64,000 nucleotides of DNA from the NCBI GenBank assembly GCA_023653785.1, contig JAMKCH010084977.1, forward strand, positions 25,592 to 89,591. The letters run 5' to 3'. Position numbers and translations under genes: made by a program. The notes below the pieces were generated by a model. It was not told where the DNA came from. It saw only the letters and a program-made list of their open reading frames with translations, and made no database searches. The DNA comes from Ophioderma brevispina (taxonomy: Eukaryota > Echinodermata > Ophiuroidea > Amphilepidida > Ophiodermatidae). Shown here one piece after another: positions 56,985 through 64,000 of this stretch; the first letter of the stretch is position 1, and every line of letters starts with the position of its first letter.

Positions 56985-57470
56985 TGAGTGTTGATAAATG
57001 CCTCCTGGGCATTTCCTAAAAAAATGGCCAGTGCTAAAAAGTGCCTGCAGGGCATATACACCAAACAAACCTCAATGCTGATAAGGTACCTGCTGTGTAT
57101 TTACCCCTCATGAACCTGAATGTTGATAAGGCCTGTTGGATATTTTCCCCTCAAGAGGCAAAAAATGCTTTAAAAAATCAAATTGATACAAAATCTAAAC
57201 TCTAACCCTACAATGATATGAATGCCTCTCAGTGCCGGCTGGGCAATAACCTCATAACTGCCAGGTAAACAATACAACAAAGGGAAAAAGGATTGCCTGC
57301 TGGCCATGTAACCCTCAGGGACATTAATGCTGATAAGTGCCTGTTGGGCATTTACCTCTCAGAAATCCAAGTGCTGATGTTTGACGGTAGGACATTAACA
57401 TTTTTAAAAAGGAAATTGTCACAGAGGTCAAAATTTGCCTATTAATGCCTGCTGGGCATTAATGCACTTG
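56985..57470. repeat. Irregular repeat of TGCCTGCTGGGCATT
   Basis: Eight variants of the self-complementary core, usually preceded by GCTGATAAG and followed by TTACCCCTCA: near 56999, 57043, 57090, 57132, 57232, 57295, 57338 and 57448. Spacing ranges from about 40 to 110 bp. It is too irregular for a simple satellite. Class unknown. Confidence 0.75.
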
Positions 57471-57835
57471 GAGAAGGTAGGGGTTTAGGGATGAACATTT
57501 TTCCCTGGCTGAGGATGTACTATGAACCCATAAATGATACTGCAAGCTCTTTATTTCAATTCTCTTACCACAAGATTTTTAAAAGACAATTCAGTTTTCC
57601 AGTGGCCTCATTGTAATAATTAAGCCACTGCTCACAAAACCTATCAGTGGAGTAAAGGATTGTGCATTATTCTTGTAAATAAGTATGGAGGGAGTGGCAC
57701 TGTGCAATGCATTTTTTCAAAGCATCAAGCTGCATAACACTTTCAAAGTAGTCAAAGTCCATCACTGCAGAATTATGGTCAGTAAACTAACCAATCAGTG
57801 TGTTGCATTTTCAATACCGGGAAGTAGACGTAATC

Positions 57836-58153
57836 CAGGGTTTCCCAACTTTATTTTCCTGTGACTCCCCCCAACACTTTAGACCCCCGACATGTTACAA
57901 CACTCCCCCAAGCTTGTTACATGTACTTGGTATTGCACCCAAATCTACAATCCAATGTTCCACACATATAGGATGGTTTAAACAACATTAGTAAATTGAC
58001 CAGGAGCACTTTTGCTTTTATGAAATCTTTTCTAATTCTTTGTAAAAGAAAATAGAGATTGTCTAGAAGTTAGCTTCACTATGACTTCTTTCTCATTTGC
58101 TCACGCACGACCCCTTAAAATTCGGGTCGCAAACCCCAGGTTGGGAAACGCTG
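57836..58153. mobile_element. hAT-like MITE, CAGGGTTTCCCAAC ends
   Basis: A 318-bp element begins CAGGGTTTCCCAACTT and ends AGGTTGGGAAACGCTG, inverted. Flanks are ACGTAATC (57828-57835) and ATGTAATC (58154-58161), an 8-bp duplication with one change. CAG-GTTTCCCAAC ends are typical of hAT/Charlie-type elements. Sub-terminal GACTCCCCCCAACAC and ACGACCCCTTAAAAT recall related animal hAT families. Non-coding. Confidence 0.93.
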
Positions 58154-58331
58154 ATGTAATCGCATCTTATTATGGGTAGCAATTGCTACTTGCAAGCACT
58201 GAGGCCTGGTCTTAGGCAATCCTGGATGGGACTTTTACTTTCACAATAAACTGTGATTTTGATTGTTTTCTGGTATGAAGTTTCTACTAGTACAGTTTGT
58301 TATATTTCTTTTACTTGCCATTATTTGTGAC

Positions 58332-58595
58332 CAGGGCTGTATGCAGGATTTATTTTGGGGAGGTGCGGGACCTCAAAAAGTGGACCTTTTTTCGAAAAAG
58401 TGGACCTTGTTCATAAAGGTGGACCTAACCCCCTAAAATGGTCCTTTTGGGGACTTTTTCAACATTTTATCATCAAAAGGTGGACTTTCTTGCCAAAGAT
58501 TGTCTAAATTTTGGGCCTTTTTATTAAAAATCAGCAAAAAGTGGACCTTTAGCTCCTTTGTGGAATTTGTGTGGGGGAGGGTGTGTACGGGCCTG
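58332..58595. mobile_element. hAT-like MITE, CAGGGCTGTATGC ends
   Basis: A 264-bp element begins CAGGGCTGTATGCAGG and ends GTGTGTACGGGCCTG. The exact 8-bp duplication TTTGTGAC lies at 58324-58331 and 58596-58603. The interior repeats AAAAAGTGGACCTTTT at least five times. A minus-strand frame over it is not a gene. Confidence 0.92.
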
Positions 58596-58603
58596 TTTGT
58601 GAC

Positions 58604-59154
58604 ATTCACTGAAATGCATGTGCTTTCCAAGATCACCATATAATTGATAGATCTCATTTTCCATCAATATGGTTATGTCAAAAACTGTGTGAAATATGCC
58701 AGGAAGTGTGCTTTTATGCAGCTTTCAGAAAACCTTGAAGTGGCAGAAAACAAAAGAGGCAAGTTTCTAAACAAATTGTCACAGAAATAGCTGGCCATGC
58801 TTTTTGACCTCAAGTGACACCCAAAAAGAGTAGTGGCATTACATTTTTTTATCATGACATTACAATTTACATTTACAAATACAAAAGATACTGCAATAGC
58901 TTTAAAATTATTTTAAAGCTAAATATTGGGCTATACTAGTGAGATGTATTGTTATGGCATATTAAATAGCAGAAGAGTTATGTTACTTTCAGTCAGACAA
59001 AGTGAGGGTGGTGGTGGCAGCAGCAGCTCATTTTCTATGATCTGATCAAAAACAAATAAGACTAACTAGCTTAGTTAGCTAACCATTTAGTTTAATTAAG
59101 CTTACATTATTTGTTCAAAAACATGTACTTCAAGGTAAGTGGACTTTCAGGTTA
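58604..59154. other. No gene seen
   Basis: Spacer between two hAT-like elements, with a GGTGGTGGCAGCAGCAGC low-complexity patch at 59009. Confidence 0.4.
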
Positions 59155-59162
59155 GTGTTCTC

Positions 59163-59599
59163 CCCGGTCACTAAACTCAACATAAAAAGGGGTAACCATG
59201 AGAGTTCTAAATTTCGCGGAAAAGGGGTATATTTTTTACTGTCATCACGGACTGCGAAATCAAGAAAAAGGGATATTCTGAGCATCTGTCTCCGCGAAAT
59301 TTAAGAAAGGGGTATTTCACAGAATTGGTCGTGGTCGACTACAACACTTTAATGGAACATTTGTTTATCTTTGTTGTATTTTCATTTAAAATCATTATAT
59401 AGGTATTGTAATTAATCACAATTAAAGACACATGATCATCTGGGAGATCATGAAAAAGGGGGTATTTTTAACCCTGATTTTGTCATCGATTTTGCACAAA
59501 AAGGGGGGTAAAATCAATGGAAAATTATTGAAAAGGGGGGGGGGTGGAAAAATTCTCACATGTGGTTACCAATTTTTATGTTGAGTTGAGGGACCGGGG
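59163..59599. mobile_element. hAT-like MITE, CCCGGTCACTAAACTC ends
   Basis: A 437-bp element. The left 37 bp (CCCGGTCACTAAACTCAACA, ATAAAAAGGGGTAACCA) pair with the right end (TGGTTACCAATTTTTATG, TTGAGTTGAGGGACCGGGG). The exact 8-bp duplication GTGTTCTC lies at 59155-59162 and 59600-59607. The interior has TTTCGCGGAAAAGGGGTAT and AGAAAGGGGTATTT words, again the AAAGGGGTA theme seen at 49650-49740. Ends lack the usual CAG start, so superfamily is less sure than the insertion itself. Confidence 0.92.
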
Positions 59600-59607
59600 G
59601 TGTTCTC

Positions 59608-60116
59608 AATGTTTGTATTTCAAGAACATTTTAGAATGAGGAATAAAATTTACAATCTGCAAGATTGACCCACTAGTAAATTACCTTTCAGGTAGTCTTG
59701 TCACCGAATTCAAATGCTGATGACCTGTCTGCCATTTCTTCAATAATATCAGACAAGTATTGATAAAGAAGTCCATTTCTGGGTCATTTCTGTGTGAGAA
59801 AAATAAGGAACAAAAACTGAAATAGGATTGAGAGAAACACCAACTAAAATTGAATAAAACCAAAAGCATGCAAGAGGGTCTCGATTTTGAAGCCCTCCAT
59901 CAATTTTATTATAGAGCTATATATGCCATTTTAAGAAGCCAAGATTTTTCTCAAACTTGGTAGGTATGTTCATGCATCACCCAATTGTCCAATTAATTGT
60001 GAACATAACCACCTGGCTAGGATATTACACTCTGGTTCTGAAGTAGACTACTTTGTAGTTCTTATATTATTTTATCAAGTCATTTCTAATTTAGTCTAAT
60101 GATGAAACATTTCAAG
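59608..60116. other. No gene seen
   Basis: Unassigned spacer. Confidence 0.4.
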
Positions 60117-60124
60117 AAAATGAG

Positions 60125-60288
60125 CAGTGTCAGCAGCTGCTGACAGGCCCCCTAAAATATTGCTCTCAGCCCCCCCCCCCCGGACACACCTTAGTCGCAC
60201 TAAAGTGCGGTATTGCGTTGCTTCTTAATGATGCTAAAGGGTCCACCTTAAGCTGCTGACAGGGCCCTTTTCCTTAAATCCGACACTG
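60125..60288. mobile_element. hAT-like MITE, CAGTGTC ends
   Basis: A 164-bp element begins CAGTGTCAGCAGCTGCTGAC and ends CCTTAAATCCGACACTG. The exact 8-bp duplication AAAATGAG lies at 60117-60124 and 60289-60296. AGCTGCTGACAGGCCC near the left recurs as AGCTGCTGACAGGGCCC near the right as a direct repeat. Non-coding. Confidence 0.92.
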
Positions 60289-60296
60289 AAAATGAG

Positions 60297-61289
60297 GACC
60301 ATGTTCCTGTAATGAAATTGGTTCCACACATGCAGGGTCATAAGACCAAAGGCATGTGATACTAAATTTGAAAAATGCAATATGTGATTTGACCACATAT
60401 TGGTACAGCAGGCAGCATAGGAAATTGCTCTAACAGTGGTCTGGAATTATTTTGAAAATTGAACAAAATTACCGGTTTTGGTTTCAGAAGTGTACCCTTG
60501 AATCAATTAATACTTAAGTTGATAAGGTCTTCTGCACTCTCATTGGTGCATTGGGGGGGGGGGGGTCCAATTGGACCACCCTCTGAAAACCACTTTGGCA
60601 TTGAAATTTTTTACCAAATCTCTGGTCACTGATTGGTACTACATCAACACGACCACATAACAGGAAAGAAATTCCAACGGTTATACAGATTCAAAATGGC
60701 GGTCCAAAACTCATAATAGTAGGAAATGCAGTCCCTGCTGAATTTCTAGACAGAGGCTGAAAAAGACATGAACACCAGTAAATATATGTAGATTTGGCAA
60801 AATAATGTTTTTATTAAATGGGCACTGGCACTGGCACATTTTTACAAAATATGAAATTTCTTCACTTTGCTCGAAAATGATAGTAATAGGCCATTGGAAG
60901 ATATTTGGCACAAAAAAAACAAAAACAAACAAAAACAGATAGGAGGGTAAAAAAATCCAGGTAGTTTGCATAATTTAATCAACAAATATGTTGGTATTAC
61001 ATGAATATCATAGGGTGTATAATTAAATCCACAACGGTACAGACTGGTTCCAAAAGGGTGCAGGCACAGGGTAATCAAAATGTTTTCTCCCATGGTTTAC
61101 AGATGGGCGGTTTGGTGGGGTAAAGGCTATGCTATCAAGATGAAAACTTCATTAGGTACTTATTAAATCGGGCCCATCCCTTTAATAGATGTTGATGCAA
61201 GGGCCGCTTATGTATGTCTCAAGTGCTTTAAAAGCCACAGTGAATTGCAGTCACACTATATCAGTCACAACAGAAACAGTTTTGCTGTT
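60297..61289. other. No gene seen
   Basis: A G-run at about 60553-60566. Frames on the minus strand at 60711-61093 are Phe/Leu-rich and overlap in two phases, with no motif. Confidence 0.4.
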
Positions 61290-63010
61290 GCAACTCGGCC
61301 CCAAACATTTTGGCCACAGACGATTGGAACCCATACCCATCTCAACCCCATACCAGCTCGGCAACAAAACTCCATTACCAAATCGGCCCCAAATCGCTCG
61401 GAGAAAACCAAACTCGGACCCATACATATCAAGTATGCCAGAGTACCTAAATTTCCACCTTCTGATTTTTTTTAAGATTATTCATGCAATACCTATGCAA
61501 AAACCTATAAAAACAAAAAGGACAAGAAAAAAATAATAGTTTATGAACTTCCAAACATATTTTAAATTTTTTCCCCTTGTCAAATTCACTTAAGTCAGTT
61601 TGCACTATTGTGAAAATTTCACTGTGAACTTTTATTGCATTTTCAGATGATTTTTTTGGGCCGGCTTCAGAGCCAAATTTTCTAAAAATTGATTAACAAT
61701 ACCTTAAAGTTTGGAGTTTTTGCCTCCAAAATTTCACTGTCCAGGGGCCAGGGGTGTGGGGCAATCAGGGGCCACACTTGGGCCTTGGCAAACTGAACCA
61801 AACACTTGCAAAGTGGGGGTCTTGTGAACTATAACATGCTCAAATGGGACCCTAGCTAGAGCACTACAAAAAAGTCTGGTATTTAAAAATTAAAATTGTG
61901 ACTTTGAAATGGGGGTCTTGTGCTTGCAAACTGATCAAAACTTGCAAAATGGGGCGGGTCTTGTGAACTCAACAAACATAATTGTAACATGTGGACCCCT
62001 TGAGAATACAAAAAAAGTTAAAAATCAAAATTTTGCTTGAAATGGGCCCGTGGGACCTGCCGGAGCTACCTGAAAAGGGGGTATTAAAGCCGATTCAGAG
62101 ATTTTCCTGGGGGGAGGGGGCGCCCTCAATTTCCAAAAAAAAATCGTGTTTTTTTTTTGCATGTACAATAATCTTGTCCAATACTAAGCACTGTGTAAAT
62201 TGCTAACTTAAATCGATTTCCTTCATATAGAAGATCACAACTTGTTATAAATTCCGGAATCCCGATTTTTGTTATACACAGTATCCTATGGGACTTCCTA
62301 CTACACATACATGTTTACTGCATCAAAACGAAAAATCCGATTCATAATAGAGTGGAATCAAAGAAAAGGTAGCTCTCGTGTGTAAGATGTGTGTGATCTG
62401 CGTGTGTTTAGAGTTCTCTCGTTAGTTGTATTGACTATTTTTTGCATATTACACAAAAAATAATATTTCGAAATCTCTCTCTGAGTCAGACTTTTAAGGG
62501 CGCACATACCCATAACCCACCTTTTCAGGTCATTGCCCACTGGGAGGCTTTTACCCTACCCTACAAAGAATTCACTATTGCCGCCTCGTCTTTTTCTCCC
62601 AACCCTGTTTTACATACTACAATGCATGGATCATCTAAAAAATTATAAGTATATAAGTGTGTCTCAGACAATACATGAAGTAATGAACCCATCTTAACTT
62701 AAAAATCAGAAATGTGCCAGTTACCAATGCCATTTTGAAGCCAAGTTGATATGGGAACTTGAGTTGGTTTGGCGAGTTTGTTTGGGCTGAGTTGTTTTGG
62801 GCCGAGTTGGTTTGGGGCCGAGTTGGTTTGGGGCCGAGTTGGTTTGGGGTCGAGTTGGTTTGGGTCCGAGTTTGTTTGGGTCCGAGTTGGTTTGGGACCG
62901 AGGTTGGTATGGGCCCCGAGTTTATATGGGGCCAAGTGGTATGGGCCCCGAGTTGGTATGGGGCTGAGTGGGTAAGGGGTTGTTGCCGTTGGTATGGACC
63001 GAGTTGACTG
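61290..63010. mobile_element. Element with inverted CCGAGTTGGTTTGGG minisatellite arms
   Basis: The right arm (62758-63005) is a clean 17-bp minisatellite of GGCCGAGTTGGTTTGGG, about 14 units. The left arm (61290-61440) has the same words inverted and more degraded (CAACTCGGCCCCAAACA, AAATCGGCCCCAAATCG, AAACTCGGACCCATA). Between them are CTTGCAAAGTGGGGGTCTTG and two further copies of that phrase, plus the nested MITE at 62084-62497. No transposase. Same plan as 49145-51515 but an unrelated repeat sequence. Confidence 0.72.
62084..62497. mobile_element. TTAA-flanked MITE, family A copy 5
   Basis: Starts TTAAAGCCGATTCAGAGATT and ends CTCTCTCTGAGTCAGACTTTTAA. It contains GGGCGCCCTCAATTTCC, ATCGATTTCCTTCATATAG and TAGAGTTCTC-like words. 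It carries an extra 60 bp (GTGTGTAAGATGTGTGTGAT region) compared with copies 1-4. Confidence 0.85.
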
Positions 63011-64000
63011 GAAATCTACATAACTGCCCCCCCCCCCCCAGTAATGACACACTGTCTCAAGGCACCCATGTATCTCATATTTTTATGATCTTATATTGTA
63101 CATAGCTGCCAGCCTTGAGGCCCTTGTGCTTAATATTCCTATGCGGGGCATTATTAGATGGCCGCGTAAGATAAATGCAATTACAAAATTTATGAGTTGT
63201 GTCTTTAACCTGTCGAAGTGTAATAACAGCATGATGACAGCGGCTAAGAATACCTTCCCTGGGAAGTTCCCAAGCACTAAGCAAGCTATAAGTCAGAGGA
63301 TTATCAAAAAATCGTGCACTTTTGTGATAGAAAGTTACCACTTGGCACACACCTTATATGGACCATACTCAACTTTTCAAAACGGGACCCCAGCTGGATT
63401 CGAACCCTGTGGCGAGGCGACCATGGCGGGTCATTTTCAAAATGGCCGCCATTTTATTTCAAAGTCTCATATCTTATCTCCGTGTAATAACACCGTACGA
63501 TTTGCTTTTTGTGTCTATACCTGTGTTTAAGAGTCAAAGAAATCTTAAATATCATATTACGTTTTGATCTCTGGTGTTAGCCATGGGTTCGAATATGGCC
63601 GCCATGTACACTATAAGCATCTTTGTTCAAAATATTGATACGAACTTGCTTTTGTGTCCGGTTACCTATGTTATTAAAATCCAATCATGTCATGTGTTAA
63701 TGTAAGTATGTACTAGTATGTACTTTCACGGTTTTCACTATTATACCTATTTAGCATTAGTATAGGGTTGGCATTTATAGTGTAGACATGTAGTAGGTAG
63801 TGTACATACAATAATATTGCAACATTAAAAAGGCATTAAAATAAACAAAGATATTCACATATAAAATGATCTACCCCAAAAGTGACCTACGGTCTAAGGA
63901 GGCCTCCATAATGATGTCCGAAATGTGCTTCCCATTATTGAGCGTTTAGTAGTGATCAGTATCACTGCCACCGTGGGAGTCCTGAAAGTAGCATTAATAA
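63011..64000. other. No gene supported
   Basis: A 144-codon plus frame (63096-63530) overlaps a 91-codon minus frame, and neither shows a known domain. GGTTCGAATCCAGC, read on the minus strand near 63403, resembles a tRNA B box and is discussed under rejected items. The rest is AT-rich and unassigned. Confidence 0.4.

Noticed and set aside
63380..63450. A tRNA-like B-box word, GGTTCGAATCCAGC, on the minus strand
   Set aside because: No matching A box or cloverleaf arms at the right distance. It might be a SINE remnant, but I could not define one.

Overview
This is a repeat-dominated stretch of animal nuclear DNA, most likely from a marine invertebrate; a deuterostome is a guess. The support is spliced exons with GT..AG borders, a decayed CR1-like LINE retrotransposon, and a very high density of short inverted-repeat transposons. 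Nothing here looks prokaryotic, organellar or viral. Most open frames in the window are chance frames or run through satellite DNA.

One host gene can be supported. It lies on the minus strand between about 28.5 kb and 12.9 kb, and I read it from four separated exons: an armadillo-repeat exon (28498-27395), an exon with the end of the armadillo region, a PPSYEE motif and the start of a TIR domain (26319-26075), a middle TIR exon (22345-22244), and a C-terminal TIR exon present twice (19315-19116 and 13132-12932). Exon phases agree across every junction once single-base slips are allowed for. The product is an ARM-TIR protein, an architecture related to SARM1 but without visible SAM domains, and therefore a candidate NAD-cleaving innate-immune or cell-death protein. 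Its first coding exon has a truncated near-identical tandem copy just upstream (28983-28648).

Layout: 1-7.7 kb holds no gene but has hAT-like MITEs, a TA-flanked inverted-repeat element and an AT-rich repeat array. 7.7-20.2 kb is a roughly 6.3 kb block present twice in tandem. Each copy holds a GGTGTTA-rich MITE, a 196-bp satellite with seven units, a 30-bp minisatellite, a 220-bp repeat and the last TIR exon. The copies differ by very many small indels, which looks like unpolished long-read sequence. 20.2-28.5 kb holds the rest of the gene, with MITEs in its introns. 29-37 kb is a series of foldback elements. 37.1-40.5 kb is the CR1-like LINE on the minus strand, with endonuclease, reverse transcriptase, a 2A-like NPGP motif and a TAAA-type tail. 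41-57 kb is mostly unassigned sequence with dispersed repeats and a 2.4 kb element bounded by inverted minisatellites. 57.8-60.3 kb holds four short non-autonomous elements, each with an 8-bp target duplication. 61.3-63 kb is a second element with inverted minisatellite arms.

All calls come from reading the sequence by eye. Family names rest on remembered motifs, and repeat boundaries are approximate unless a target duplication is given.
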